From NCBI RefSeq assembly GCF_030814715.1, contig NZ_JAUSVO010000003.1:558001-622000 (forward strand): a DNA stretch of 64,000 bases, in the 5' to 3' direction. Position numbers and translations under genes: made by a program. The notes under the pieces are model-generated. The model worked only from the letters and a program-made list of their open reading frames with translations. It ran no database searches and was not told where the DNA came from. The DNA comes from Kaistia dalseonensis. GTDB taxonomy: Bacteria; Pseudomonadota; Alphaproteobacteria; Rhizobiales; Kaistiaceae. Below, one piece after another: positions 38,466 to 47,338 of the stretch (the stretch's first letter is position 1; each line of letters opens with the position of its first letter).

Positions 38466-39343
38466 CGCTGGCCTCCCTGCATCGGCTGGGCATGAATGAA
38501 GACGGCGACGTCGTCGACGACCGGAGCCAGGGAACGAAGCGGCCCAATGAAGGGCAGGATCAGGCCGAAATGGCCGCGTCCCGCATAGACGACCTCGGTC
38601 GCCGGCCGCCCGTGACCGCGCAGGCGCCTTGCGAGGCTAGCCGTATTGCGCGGCGAGACGATGGTGTCTTCGTCGCCCGTCGCCAGCAGCGCCGGCGCCG
38701 CCCCGGCATTCGCAAAATGAACCGGCTGCGTCTCGGGGCGCTCGGCCCCGCCGAATATTTCGATATAGGTTGGCCCGGTCAGCGGCAGGAAGTCATAGGG
38801 GCCGGACAGTCCCACCAGCGCCGCTATATCCTCGGCCGGGTCCAGCCCTTCGGCTCGAAGCCACGTCCCGTCGAGGGCGAGCATGGCCGCGATATAGGCT
38901 CCGGCCGAATGCCCCATCAGCACGATTCGCGACGGGTCGCCGCCAAAGCGGGCGATATTGTCCTTGGCCCAGCGCGTCGCGCCAGCGCCATCGCGCAGGA
39001 ATTCGGGAAATCCAACGTCAGGATAGACCCTGTAGTCCGGCAGGACGGCGACGATCCCGCGCGCGGCGAGCGCATTGCCGACAAAACCATAGAGCTCCTT
39101 GCGCCCCATCTGCCAGCTGCCGCCATAAAAGAAGACGACGACCGGCGCGCCCTCGGCGTTCCTGGGGACATAGACGTCGAGCGTGCGGCGCGGCCCATCG
39201 CCATAAGCGATCGCCCGCGAGAGGCTCGCCCCGCCATCCGGCGTCACAGCGCGGAGAAGCGAATCCCGGAAGACATAGGCGCCGCCGACAAAGGCTCCGA
39301 GCCCGAGAAGGCCAAAGATGGCAAGCGGCAGCGCGGGGATCAA
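38462..39343 (-). CDS. Alpha/beta-hydrolase (carboxylesterase/lipase type)
   Basis: 293 residues from a TTG at 39343, whose TTGA overlaps the anti-sigma stop. No ATG is available nearby in frame, since the longer frame runs inside the anti-sigma gene. An N-terminal hydrophobic helix (residues 4-22) suggests membrane anchoring. Catalytic features are the oxyanion motif VVFFYGGSWQMG, nucleophile GHSAGA near 150, and a late GRGHFGLIL with the His. Placed between the anti-sigma and DUF1295 genes, it may act on lipids in the sigma-factor response. The substrate is not known. Confidence 0.85.
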   Translation of the reverse strand: MIPALPLAIFGLLGLGAFVGGAYVFRDSLLRAVTPDGGASLSRAIAYGDGPRRTLDVYVPRNAEGAPVVVFFYGGSWQMGRKELYGFVGNALAARGIVAVLPDYRVYPDVGFPEFLRDGAGATRWAKDNIARFGGDPSRIVLMGHSAGAYIAAMLALDGTWLRAEGLDPAEDIAALVGLSGPYDFLPLTGPTYIEIFGGAERPETQPVHFANAGAAPALLATGDEDTIVSPRNTASLARRLRGHGRPATEVVYAGRGHFGLILPFIGPLRSLAPVVDDVAVFIHAQPMQGGQR

Positions 39344-39978
39344 AGGCGGGCTAGGGGCTGCAGCAGGCGGCCGAGCACGCCTTGCAGGCGGATCTGGCCG
39401 TCGAGCGCCACGACACAGATGCACGGCACGTCCGAGTCGACGATCGGACGATGATTGGTCTCTTCATCGGCCTCCTCGAAATCGCCGGGACCGAAGCGTC
39501 CGGCCTCGTCCGAATAGGACCCGCTGACAACGCAGGTCAGCTCGACACCGGCATGGCTGTGCTGCGGCATCTTGCGGCCGGGATCGATCTTGAACAGGAT
39601 CACGCGACAATCCCCGTCCCGCGGCACGCCGACCGAGCGCACGCGTGTGCCGCGACCGAGCCAGCGCCAGGGGCCGAGCGGGTAGCGCCGCAGCGGCTCG
39701 GGCAATTCCAGCATGTCATTGAGGGGCGCCGGCATCACGGCCTCACCACCATCGGCGTCGATGCGCGCCATGACGCGTTGCAGGGCATCCGGGCTCATCG
39801 CCGATGTCGGCAATTCGTCGAGCAGCTGCCCCCCGACGCGCTGCAGTGTCCGCACCCAGTCCCGCCCGCTCCTGCTGAAGGCGAGATGGGTCGCGACGAC
39901 AGCCGCTTCCGGCGCCCGCAAGGTGCCGGCTGCATAAGCGAGAAGCGTCTCTTCGCTGGGTTTGTGGCGGATGGTCAT
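39340..39978 (-). CDS. chrR: ChrR-like cupin anti-sigma factor with altered zinc motif
   Basis: 212 residues. The N-terminal anti-sigma domain (about 1-90) has His5 and His31, but the usual HxxxCxxC reads HLAFSRSG, so both zinc cysteines are replaced. The C-terminal cupin (about 95-195) keeps the metal ligands: HSHAGVELT (two His and Glu) and ETNHRP. ChrR in Rhodobacter holds the ECF sigma RpoE until singlet oxygen or peroxides trigger release. Here it follows the sigma gene with an ATGA-type overlap, so the partnership is clear. Whether the N-terminal domain still needs zinc is doubtful. Confidence 0.85.
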   Translation of the reverse strand: MTIRHKPSEETLLAYAAGTLRAPEAAVVATHLAFSRSGRDWVRTLQRVGGQLLDELPTSAMSPDALQRVMARIDADGGEAVMPAPLNDMLELPEPLRRYPLGPWRWLGRGTRVRSVGVPRDGDCRVILFKIDPGRKMPQHSHAGVELTCVVSGSYSDEAGRFGPGDFEEADEETNHRPIVDSDVPCICVVALDGQIRLQGVLGRLLQPLARL

Positions 39979-40583
39979 CAGCGTTCGCTCAACAGGTCGC
40001 GCAGCTTGATCATGGCCAGCCGCAGACGGGATTTAACGGTACCAAGCGGCAGGCCGAGCTCTTGTGCGATCTCGGCATGGGCTTTGTCGTGGAAAAAGGA
40101 AAGCCGGACGACACGCGCCTGATCGGCCGAAAGGGCCTCGAGCGCAGCGCGGATCCGCGCTTCATCATCGATCCCGCTCAGGATCTGATCAGGCTGGGCC
40201 GGATCGTTCGGCAACTCGCTCAGATCGAGTTCGCGCAGCGCCTTGCCATCGCGGCGCGCCGCATCGATGCGCAGATTTCGGGCGATGGTGAAGACCCAGG
40301 TCGATGCTCCGGCCCGCTCGCGATCGAATAAGGCGGCCTTGCGCCAAACCGTCATCATGGCTTCCTGCGCAAAGTCCTCCGCCGTGCCGGCCGCAGCCCC
40401 AGTCCGGATCAGGTAGCTTTTCAGCCGCGGGGCGAAATAGGCGAACAGTTCGGCAAAGGCCTGGCGGTCGCGATGCTGCGCAACCGCCTCGATCAGGCGT
40501 CCGAAATCCGGACGGCCGCTCGGCTGCGCCAGCATCAGGGCACCATCGGCGTCAGGAGAGGAGGATTGGATCCGGCCATTCAT
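39978..40583 (-). CDS. rpoE: ECF RNA polymerase sigma factor (RpoE/ECF11-like)
   Basis: 201 residues from ATG 40583. Region 2 has TAEDFAQEAMMTVWRKAALFD near 75 and WVFTIARNLRIDAAR. Region 4 has ALSADQARVVRLSFFHDKAHAEIAQELGLPLGTVKSRLRLAM at the end. Partner of the ChrR-like protein it overlaps. A TGATCC-N18-TAGAA promoter ends 7 nt above this ATG, so the mRNA may be leaderless; otherwise the start is Met at 40535, which lacks a good Shine-Dalgarno. The match of promoter and operon suggests autoregulation. Confidence 0.9.
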   Translation of the reverse strand: MNGRIQSSSPDADGALMLAQPSGRPDFGRLIEAVAQHRDRQAFAELFAYFAPRLKSYLIRTGAAAGTAEDFAQEAMMTVWRKAALFDRERAGASTWVFTIARNLRIDAARRDGKALRELDLSELPNDPAQPDQILSGIDDEARIRAALEALSADQARVVRLSFFHDKAHAEIAQELGLPLGTVKSRLRLAMIKLRDLLSER

Positions 40584-40589
40584 GGAACT

Positions 40590-40618
40590 TTCTACGGCAC
40601 CGTCGCGAATTTGGATCA
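40590..40618 (-). promoter_or_regulatory. ECF-type promoter of the sigma/anti-sigma operon
   Basis: TGATCC (40618-40613), 18-nt spacer, TAGAA (40594-40590) on the - strand. This resembles the RpoE-dependent promoter type of Rhodobacter sphaeroides (TGATCC about 18 nt from a TA-starting -10). The predicted start of transcription falls at about the sigma gene ATG. Confidence 0.62.
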
Positions 40619-40625
40619 CGAGACG

Positions 40626-40654
40626 TCATCCAAATCTGCCTGCGGCACGTATCC
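40626..40654 (+). promoter_or_regulatory. ECF-type promoter of the lipid-modification operon
   Basis: TCATCC (40626-40631), 18-nt spacer, TATCC (40650-40654). It mirrors the - strand promoter: both read ATCCAAAT at the -35, and the two -35 boxes are 7 bp apart back to back. It would give a leader of about 60 nt to the ATG at 40722. Confidence 0.58.
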
Positions 40655-40721
40655 AGTCTAGATGAGCGCAACCGCGTCCACCACAGGATGGTCGCGCCGA
40701 ACCGGGCAGGAAGCGAACGGC

Positions 40722-42068
40722 ATGGTCGAGGGCGACAATCATAACGGCAAGCGTCTTCGGATCGCTGTCATCGGATCGGGTATTTCGGGTCTCTCCTGCG
40801 CCTGGCTGCTCGGCCAGCGCCATGACGTCACGCTCTATGAGCGCAATGACCGTCTCGGCGGCCACTCCAACACGGTGACGGCGCGCACGGACGAGGGCGC
40901 CGTGCCCGTCGATACCGGCTTCATCGTCTATAATGAGAGCGCATATCCCAACCTGACCGCCCTTTTCGCGACGCTTGGTGTTGCGACCAAGGCTTCGGAC
41001 ATGTCGTTCGCCGTTTCCCTGCGGGGCGGGACGACGGAATATTCCGGCACCGGTCTTGCCGGCCTCTTCGCGCAGTGGCGCAACCTGCTTCGCCCGCGCT
41101 TCTGGTCAATGCTCAGCGATCTGATGCGCTTCTACCGCGAAGCGCCGTCGGCGATAACGCAGGCGGATGATCCGAGCCTGACGCTGGGCAGTTATCTGGA
41201 ACGGAACGGTTATGGCGCGGCACTGAGGGACGATCACCTCCTGCCGATGGCGGCGGCGATCTGGTCGTCACCAACACGCGATCTGCTCGACTATCCGGCC
41301 GCGAGCTTCATCCGCTTCTGCGCCAATCATGGGCTGCTGCAGGTGCGCGACCGTCCTGTCTGGCGAACAGTCGAGGGTGGCAGCCGGAGCTATGTCGAGC
41401 GCTTCGCCGCACTCATGGGTGGCACCGCGCGGATCGGCAACGGCGTTGCCGAAGTGTTGCGATTACCTGATCGCGTTCTGGTTCAGGACAGGGCCGGCGC
41501 CATCGAACAGTTCGACCATGTCGTCATCGCGACCCATGCCGACCAGGCCCTCGCCATGCTGGTCGAGCCCGACCCGGAGGAGAGACGCCTGCTCGGCGCC
41601 TTCCGCTATAGCCGCAACCACGCGGTGCTCCACTCCGACGAGACGCTGATGCCGAAGCGCAGATCCGTCTGGTCGAGCTGGAACTATATCGAGACGGAGG
41701 GCGCGCTCTGCGTCTCCTACTGGATGAACCGCCTGCAGGGCCTGCAGGGCCGCAATCTCTTCGTGACGCTCAATCCGCCCCGCGCGCCACGCGCCGGCAC
41801 GCTGCTCTATAGCGAACTCTACGAGCACCCCGTGCTCGATACGGCTGCCGTAGAAGCCCAGCGTTCGCTCTGGTCGCTCCAGGGCGTGCGGCGGACATGG
41901 TTCTGCGGTGCCCATTTCGGCGCGGGGTTCCACGAGGACGGGCTGCAGTCGGGCCTTGCCGTCGCCGAACAGCTCGGCGGCGTCACGCGGCCTTGGCGGG
42001 TGGCCAATGAGAGCGGCCGCATCCACGTCCAGCCGCTCGATGCGGACAGGGTGGAGGCTACGCAATGA
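40722..42068 (+). CDS. FAD-dependent amine-oxidase-type oxidoreductase
   Basis: 448 residues from ATG 40722, which has AGGAAG upstream and lies after the predicted promoter start; an ATG at 40662 would sit at or on the transcription start. The FAD-binding dinucleotide motif is VIGSGISGLSCAWLLG, followed by LGGHSNTV, VDTGFIVYNE, and a C-terminal FCGAHFGAGFHEDGLQSG loop. This family, followed by DUF1365 and a CFA-like gene, is a conserved trio. In R. sphaeroides and R. palustris, related genes make furan fatty acids, with a UfaD-type enzyme desaturating a methylated acyl chain. Membership here is by synteny. Confidence 0.88.
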   Translation: MVEGDNHNGKRLRIAVIGSGISGLSCAWLLGQRHDVTLYERNDRLGGHSNTVTARTDEGAVPVDTGFIVYNESAYPNLTALFATLGVATKASDMSFAVSLRGGTTEYSGTGLAGLFAQWRNLLRPRFWSMLSDLMRFYREAPSAITQADDPSLTLGSYLERNGYGAALRDDHLLPMAAAIWSSPTRDLLDYPAASFIRFCANHGLLQVRDRPVWRTVEGGSRSYVERFAALMGGTARIGNGVAEVLRLPDRVLVQDRAGAIEQFDHVVIATHADQALAMLVEPDPEERRLLGAFRYSRNHAVLHSDETLMPKRRSVWSSWNYIETEGALCVSYWMNRLQGLQGRNLFVTLNPPRAPRAGTLLYSELYEHPVLDTAAVEAQRSLWSLQGVRRTWFCGAHFGAGFHEDGLQSGLAVAEQLGGVTRPWRVANESGRIHVQPLDADRVEATQ

Positions 42069-42856
42069 GCACGGCGTCGGCGCTCTATAGTGGCAGTGTC
42101 ATTCATCGGCGGATGCGACCTCGCCCGCACAAGCTTCGCTATCGCGTCTTCTGGACGGTGTTGGATCTCGACGAAATCGCCGCGCTCGACGCTTCACTGC
42201 GCCTCTTCGCGCATAACCGCTTCGGCCTGATCTCCTTTCATGATCGCGATCACGGCGCCGGAACCGACGAGCCGCTGCGCGCCCAGGTCGAGCGCCAGCT
42301 GGAGCGGGCCGGGATCGATATAGAGGGCGGTCCCATCCGCATTCTCTGCATGCCGCGCATGCTCGGCTATGTCTTCAATCCGATCAGCGTCTATTTCTGC
42401 CACCATCGATCCGGCGCCCTGTCGGCGATGCTCTACGAAGTGACCAACACCTTCGGACAGCGCCATTCCTACCTGATCCCGGTCGATCCGGACCAGGCGT
42501 CGCCCGGTGCATCGATCCGGCAGAGCTGTCGCAAGGCGCTCTATGTTTCGCCCTTCATCGACATGGACATCACCTATGATTTCCGCGTCACGGCGCCGAC
42601 GGACCGCGTCGCGCTCGCCATAACCGGCTCCGACGCCGAGGGCATACTGATTGCGACCGCAATGACCGCCCGCCGCTCGGAACTGACCGATGGGGCCATC
42701 ATTCGGGCGACGCTGACCCACCCGCTCCTGACGCTCAAGGTGATCGGCGGCATCCATTGGGAGGCGCTGAAGCTCTGGCTGAAGGGCGTGAAGCTCACGA
42801 AGCGTCCTGCCGCGCCGGACTGGCCGGTCACGATTGTCGACAGAAAGGCCGTGTGA
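42065..42856 (+). CDS. DUF1365 family protein
   Basis: 263 residues of the DUF1365 family, whose members accompany FAD oxidoreductase and CFA-like genes. Conserved opening YSGSVIHRRMRPRPHKLRYRVF, then LCMPRMLGYVFNPISVYFC near 95, and KALYVSPFIDMDITYDFRV near 158. No signal peptide. Overlaps the upstream gene (ATGA) and is 6 nt before the methyltransferase. A role in oxidative modification of membrane acyl chains is inferred from the conserved trio. Confidence 0.9.
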   Translation: MSTASALYSGSVIHRRMRPRPHKLRYRVFWTVLDLDEIAALDASLRLFAHNRFGLISFHDRDHGAGTDEPLRAQVERQLERAGIDIEGGPIRILCMPRMLGYVFNPISVYFCHHRSGALSAMLYEVTNTFGQRHSYLIPVDPDQASPGASIRQSCRKALYVSPFIDMDITYDFRVTAPTDRVALAITGSDAEGILIATAMTARRSELTDGAIIRATLTHPLLTLKVIGGIHWEALKLWLKGVKLTKRPAAPDWPVTIVDRKAV

Positions 42857-42862
42857 TCGCCC

Positions 42863-44086
42863 ATGTCAGTTCGCGAACAGAATTCGATTTTCAAGGGCGT
42901 CAGCACCAGTCGACCCTTGTTTGATCTATCGGGCCGCTTCATCGCCAGGCTGCTGGACCGGCTGCGTCATGGCCGACTGATCATCGAGACGCCCGCCGGC
43001 CAGCGCATCGAGGGGCGGACCGCCCTCCCCGGCCCGGAAGCCATTCTCGTGCTCCACGACTGGCGCGCCGTTCGCCGTGTGGTGACCGGCGGCGCGATGG
43101 GGTTTGCCGAGGGCCATATGGCCGGCGAATGGTCCAGTCCCGACCTGCCGACGTTGATCGAACTGCTCGCAGTGAACCTCGACAATCTGCAGCCGGCGCG
43201 GTCCGGCGTCGGGCTGTCACGCTTCATGGCGCGCCTCTGGCACGGGGCAAACGAAAACAGCCGCCGCGGAAGCCGGCGCAACATCAGTTTCCACTATGAT
43301 CTCGGCAATGCTTTCTACGAAGCCTGGCTCGACCGCAGCATGCAGTATTCCTCGGCGATCTATGCCGATGGCGACGATCTCGAAAGCGCACAGCTTCGCA
43401 AGCTCGACCGCATCGTCGAACTGATGGCGATCCAGGGCGGCGAGAGCGTGCTCGAGATCGGCTTTGGCTGGGGCGCCGTCGCCGAACGGCTGGCCGCGCG
43501 CCATGGCTGCGCCGTGACCGGACTGTCGCTCTCCGAACGACAGCTCGAATATGCCAATGATCGGCTGGCCGCCGCGGGCCTGAATGCCGATCTCCGCCTG
43601 CAGGACTATCGCGACTGCGACGGCCAGTTCGACCGGATCGTCTCGATCGAGATGATCGAGGCTGTCGGCGAAAAATACTGGCGGCAATATTTCGACGTGC
43701 TGCGCGCGCGCCTCGCTCCGGGTGGCCATGCCGTGATCCAGGCCATCACCATCGCGCCAGCGCGCTTCGAGCGTTATCGCAGCAATCCCGACTTCATACA
43801 GCGGCACATCTTCCCGGGCGGCATGCTGCCGACCGTCGACATCATGCGGCGCGAGGCCGAGGCGGCGGGCCTGTCGCTTGGCCATGCAGAGAGCTTCGGC
43901 GCCAGCTACGCGCGGACGCTGGCGGATTGGCGCGTGCGCTTCCATGCGGCATGGCACGAGATCGAGCATCTCGGCTTCGACGCCCGATTCCGCCGGATGT
44001 GGGATTACTATCTCGCCTATTGCGAAGGCGGCTTCCGCGCCGGCTCCATCGATGTCGGCCTCTTCACGCTCGAACGGCGGCAGTAG
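42863..44086 (+). CDS. Cyclopropane-fatty-acyl-phospholipid synthase family methyltransferase
   Basis: SAM-dependent methyltransferase acting on unsaturated acyl chains of membrane phospholipids. 407 residues. The N-terminal lipid-binding half leads to RRNISFHYDLGNAFYEAWLD near 132. SAM motif VLEIGFGWGAVAERLA near 195, then SIEMIEAVGEKYW with the conserved Glu, and YLAYCEGGFRAGSIDVG at the end. Operon with the FAD and DUF1365 genes suggests a methylating (UfaM-like) rather than classical cyclopropane role, but sequence cannot separate these. Confidence 0.9.
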   Translation: MSVREQNSIFKGVSTSRPLFDLSGRFIARLLDRLRHGRLIIETPAGQRIEGRTALPGPEAILVLHDWRAVRRVVTGGAMGFAEGHMAGEWSSPDLPTLIELLAVNLDNLQPARSGVGLSRFMARLWHGANENSRRGSRRNISFHYDLGNAFYEAWLDRSMQYSSAIYADGDDLESAQLRKLDRIVELMAIQGGESVLEIGFGWGAVAERLAARHGCAVTGLSLSERQLEYANDRLAAAGLNADLRLQDYRDCDGQFDRIVSIEMIEAVGEKYWRQYFDVLRARLAPGGHAVIQAITIAPARFERYRSNPDFIQRHIFPGGMLPTVDIMRREAEAAGLSLGHAESFGASYARTLADWRVRFHAAWHEIEHLGFDARFRRMWDYYLAYCEGGFRAGSIDVGLFTLERRQ

Positions 44087-44113
44087 CGATCGCCGCCGTT
44101 CGTCGCTGCCGCC

Positions 44114-45265
44114 CTACCAGTTCGTCACCGAGCCATCATTGCGCTTCAGATGCGGGGCTTCCCAGAACTTGAAGCTCTGCTTCTTGATCAGGTCCTCGTT
44201 CACTTCAACGCCGAGGCCGGGCGAATCCGGCACCGGATAATGGGCGTTCTCGATCCGGGGCTGGACGGGGAAGAATTCGGAATTGTCGAAGCCGAGTTGT
44301 TCAGCCGTCGACGTGCGCGTCTCGAGCCAGGAGAAGTTCGCGACGGCAGCCGCAAAATGAACCGTTGCGGCCGTGCAAATGGGCCCGAGCGGATTATGCG
44401 GCATCATGTCGACATAATGCGCCTCGCTCCAGCCGGCGACCTTCATGGACTCGGTCAGGCCGCCGACATTGCAGACGTCGATGCGATTGAACTGGTGAAT
44501 ATCCCGCTCGATATAGGGCAGGAACTGCCATTTCGAGGCGAATTCCTCGCCGATCGCAAAGGGAACATCGACCATCCGGCGGAGCGCCTCATAGGCTTCC
44601 GGCGTCTCGTCGCGGATCGGCTCCTCGATGAAGTCGAGCGTGCCCGACGGCATCTTCTGACAGAAGCTGGCGGCCTCCGCGACGGAGAGGCGGTGATGAT
44701 AGTCGATGCCGAGCACGACATCCTCACCCAGTTCCTCTCGCGCCTTCACACACCATTTCGCCGAACTCGCTATATGCTCGCGCGGCTCATAGTTTGTCGG
44801 ATGACCATGGCCCGACGGCGATAGTCGCATCGCCGTCCAGCCTGCCGCGATCAGTTCCTTGGCTTGCTCGATCATCTCTGGCCCGGGCGGCGCCGAGGTG
44901 GTGGCAAAAGTCGGGATCCGGTCACGCTGCTTGCCGCCGAGAAGCTGGTAGACCGGCACGCCGAGCGCCTTGCCGAGGATGTCGTAGAGCGCGATGTCGA
45001 TGGCGGAGATGGCGGCCTGCAGGACGCGGCCGCCCTCGAAATACTGGCTGCGATACATCTCCTGCCACAGCGCGCCGATCCGCCGCGGGTCGCGACCGAT
45101 CAGGAATTCGCGGTAATGATCGATCGCACCCACGACGGCCTTCTCGCGGCCCGAGAGGCCGCTTTCGCCCCATCCGAAAATGCCCTCGTCGGTTTCGACC
45201 TTCACGATCAGCTGGTTGCGCGTGCCGACCCAGACCGGATAGGCGACGATGGCGGAGATTTTCAT
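44114..45265 (-). CDS. Enolase-superfamily sugar-acid dehydratase (DgoD-like)
   Basis: 383 residues, the length of D-galactonate dehydratase. Start ATG 45265. Metal and catalytic residues: Asp and His in LGIDYHHRLSV, Glu in DFIEEPIRDE, Glu in AIGEEFAS, and the second catalytic His in MMPHNPLGPI, a DgoD hallmark. The ending NDGSVTNW also matches DgoD. The acid is undefined: galactonate is a family inference, and the neighbours point to other uronates or aldonates. Last gene of the ten-gene operon, 43 nt after the RraA-like gene. Confidence 0.85.
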   Translation of the reverse strand: MKISAIVAYPVWVGTRNQLIVKVETDEGIFGWGESGLSGREKAVVGAIDHYREFLIGRDPRRIGALWQEMYRSQYFEGGRVLQAAISAIDIALYDILGKALGVPVYQLLGGKQRDRIPTFATTSAPPGPEMIEQAKELIAAGWTAMRLSPSGHGHPTNYEPREHIASSAKWCVKAREELGEDVVLGIDYHHRLSVAEAASFCQKMPSGTLDFIEEPIRDETPEAYEALRRMVDVPFAIGEEFASKWQFLPYIERDIHQFNRIDVCNVGGLTESMKVAGWSEAHYVDMMPHNPLGPICTAATVHFAAAVANFSWLETRTSTAEQLGFDNSEFFPVQPRIENAHYPVPDSPGLGVEVNEDLIKKQSFKFWEAPHLKRNDGSVTNW

Positions 45266-45308
45266 GGGCTGATATCCGGATTTCGGGGCGGGCGAAGAAG
45301 AGCGGCGT

Positions 45309-46055
45309 TCAGACAGGCTTGAGCGGATGGGTCTTCCGCCATTCTTCATATTCGGGGCGCGCAGCGTCGGAGAGCGGGTAGTAGCGCTGGAGAGAACCGC
45401 CCTTCAGCAGCATCTCGCGCGAGAAATCCTCCCAGTCGTGATGAGTGCCGGCATGTTCGAGCACCTGATAGCCGAGCGCGGCCGGGACCACGCAGGCGCC
45501 GTCATCGTCCGCGACGATGATGTCGCCCGGCATCACCGTGACGCCGCCGCAGGCGATCGGCGTGTTCACGGCAAAGGGCATCAGCGAGGTCTGGGTGTGG
45601 AAGTTCGGCGTGACGCCGCGCAGCCAATATCCAAGATCGATCTGCTGCGCATGCGGGTAGTCGCGGATGCAGCCATCGATCACGACACCGGCGCCACCGC
45701 GCCCCTTGAAATAGGTCAGCATCATCTCGCCGAAGATGCCGCTCCGCATGTCGCCGCGCGCATCGACGACGACGATGTCGCCGGGTTGGGTGTGGTAGAG
45801 GACGTGGCGGTGGAGCTGCTTTTCCGGCTCGTTATATTCGCCCTCGCCATAGAGGTCCTCGCGCTTCGGCATGAATTGCAGCGTCAGCGCCGGCCCGGCG
45901 ATGGCGCGGCCCTTGGTCCAGGCGACGGGTCCTTCCATGAAGGTGTCGCGCACGCCCATATGGTGCAGCGTGGCGCAGGCCGTGGCGCATCCGAGCGCCT
46001 GAAGTGCCGCCACCAGATCGGCTGGCGGCCGGACGATATCCTTGGTCTCGATCAT
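45309..46055 (-). CDS. RraA/HMG-aldolase-like family protein
   Basis: 248 residues from ATG 46055, with a strong GGGAGGAG site. The active-site region GAGVVIDGCIRDYPHA near 125 carries the Arg-Asp pair seen in 4-hydroxy-4-methyl-2-oxoglutarate/oxaloacetate aldolases. RNase-E inhibitor RraA proteins are shorter (about 160 residues). In a sugar-acid operon, retro-aldol cleavage or decarboxylation of a keto-acid is the likelier job than RNA decay control. It lies between two enolase-superfamily genes. Confidence 0.82.
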   Translation of the reverse strand: MIETKDIVRPPADLVAALQALGCATACATLHHMGVRDTFMEGPVAWTKGRAIAGPALTLQFMPKREDLYGEGEYNEPEKQLHRHVLYHTQPGDIVVVDARGDMRSGIFGEMMLTYFKGRGGAGVVIDGCIRDYPHAQQIDLGYWLRGVTPNFHTQTSLMPFAVNTPIACGGVTVMPGDIIVADDDGACVVPAALGYQVLEHAGTHHDWEDFSREMLLKGGSLQRYYPLSDAARPEYEEWRKTHPLKPV

Positions 46056-46081
46056 GTCTCTTCTCCTCCCGACACGCTGGC

Positions 46082-47293
46082 TCACCAGTGCCAGATCGTA
46101 CCGTCCTCGAGCCGGTTGACCGGCAGATAGGCGCGCTCATAGGGGTACTGGGCTGCCAGCGCCTCATCGATATCGACCCCGTGGCCGGGCGCTTCGCCGG
46201 GATGGAGATAGCCGCCATCCTGCCGCCATGAATGCGGGAAGACCTCGTGCATCAGCGGCGTGTAGCCGGAGAATTCCTGGATGCCGAAATTGGGCACCCA
46301 GAGGTCGATATGGACATTGGCCCCCATCGCCACCGGCGAGACGTCCATCGGGCCGTGGCAGGCCGTGCGCACGTGATAGATCGAGGCGAAGTCGAAGATC
46401 CGCCGGAGGCCCGTCACGCCGCCGGCATGGACCGTCGTGGCGCGGATATAGTCGATCAGTTGTTCCTCGATCAGCAGCTTCGCGTCCCAGATCGTGTTGA
46501 ACACCTCGCCGAGCGCGATCGGCTGCGTCGTGTGTTGGCGGATGAGGCGGTAGCCCTCCTGCAACTCGGCCGGAACGGGATCCTCGAGCCAGAACAGGCG
46601 GAACGGCTCCAGATCCTTGCCGAGACGGGCCGCCTCGATCGGCGTCAGGCGATGATGGGTGTCGTGCAGCAGGTGCAGCTCATCGCCGTAAGTGTCGCGG
46701 AGCCGCGCGAAGAGCTTCGGAATATGGACCATGTATTTCGAGGTCGACCACACCTCTTCATTCGGCAGCGCGTCGACCATGCCGCCCTTGCCCTGGTCGG
46801 AGTTCTTGCCCGTGCCGTAGATCGCCGGCAGGCCGGGAATGCCGACCTGGGCACGGATCGCGACATAGCCCTCCTCGCGCTTGGCGCCGACCGCGTCCAC
46901 GGCTTCTTCGATGCTCATGCCCTGCGCGTGCGAATAGACCATCACCTTCTCGCGCGAAGCGCCGCCGAGAAGCTGGTAGAGCGGCATGTTGGCCGCCTTG
47001 CCCTTGATGTCCCAGAGCGCCATGTCGACGGCCGAGATCGCGGCCATGGTGATCGGCCCGCGCCGCCAATAGGCACCGCGATAGAGATATTGCCAGATAT
47101 CCTCGATCCGGCTCGGGTCACGCCCGATCAAGAGCGGCGCGACATGGTCCTTGAGATAGCTGACGACAGCGAGCTCGCGTCCATTCACCGTGCCGTCGCC
47201 GATGCCATAGAGGCCCTCGTCGGTGATGATCTTGACGGTGACGAAATTGCGTCCGGGCGAGCAGACGATGACTTTGACGTCCGTGATTTTCAT
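46082..47293 (-). CDS. manD: D-mannonate dehydratase, ManD type (enolase superfamily)
   Basis: 403 residues, matching ManD (about 402). Characteristic [27 protein letters not shown], catalytic Asp and His in [11 protein letters not shown], Glu ligands in WLEDPVP and ALGEVF, His in [10 protein letters not shown] and the GANVHIDLW segment. Likely converts D-mannonate (or gluconate) to 2-keto-3-deoxygluconate. ManD-type proteins range from efficient to nearly inactive, so activity is not assured. A UxuA-fold dehydratase two genes upstream could be redundant or act on another epimer. Confidence 0.87.
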   Translation of the reverse strand: MKITDVKVIVCSPGRNFVTVKIITDEGLYGIGDGTVNGRELAVVSYLKDHVAPLLIGRDPSRIEDIWQYLYRGAYWRRGPITMAAISAVDMALWDIKGKAANMPLYQLLGGASREKVMVYSHAQGMSIEEAVDAVGAKREEGYVAIRAQVGIPGLPAIYGTGKNSDQGKGGMVDALPNEEVWSTSKYMVHIPKLFARLRDTYGDELHLLHDTHHRLTPIEAARLGKDLEPFRLFWLEDPVPAELQEGYRLIRQHTTQPIALGEVFNTIWDAKLLIEEQLIDYIRATTVHAGGVTGLRRIFDFASIYHVRTACHGPMDVSPVAMGANVHIDLWVPNFGIQEFSGYTPLMHEVFPHSWRQDGGYLHPGEAPGHGVDIDEALAAQYPYERAYLPVNRLEDGTIWHW

Positions 47294-47338
47294 GGATCTT
47301 GCCTTGAATGATGCGAATGGCGGCGGCGGGCGTTGGCC

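Noticed and set aside
45309-46055. Calling the RraA-like protein an RNase E inhibitor
   Set aside because: It is much longer than true RraA and sits inside a sugar-acid operon; the aldolase-type Arg-Asp motif fits the context better.
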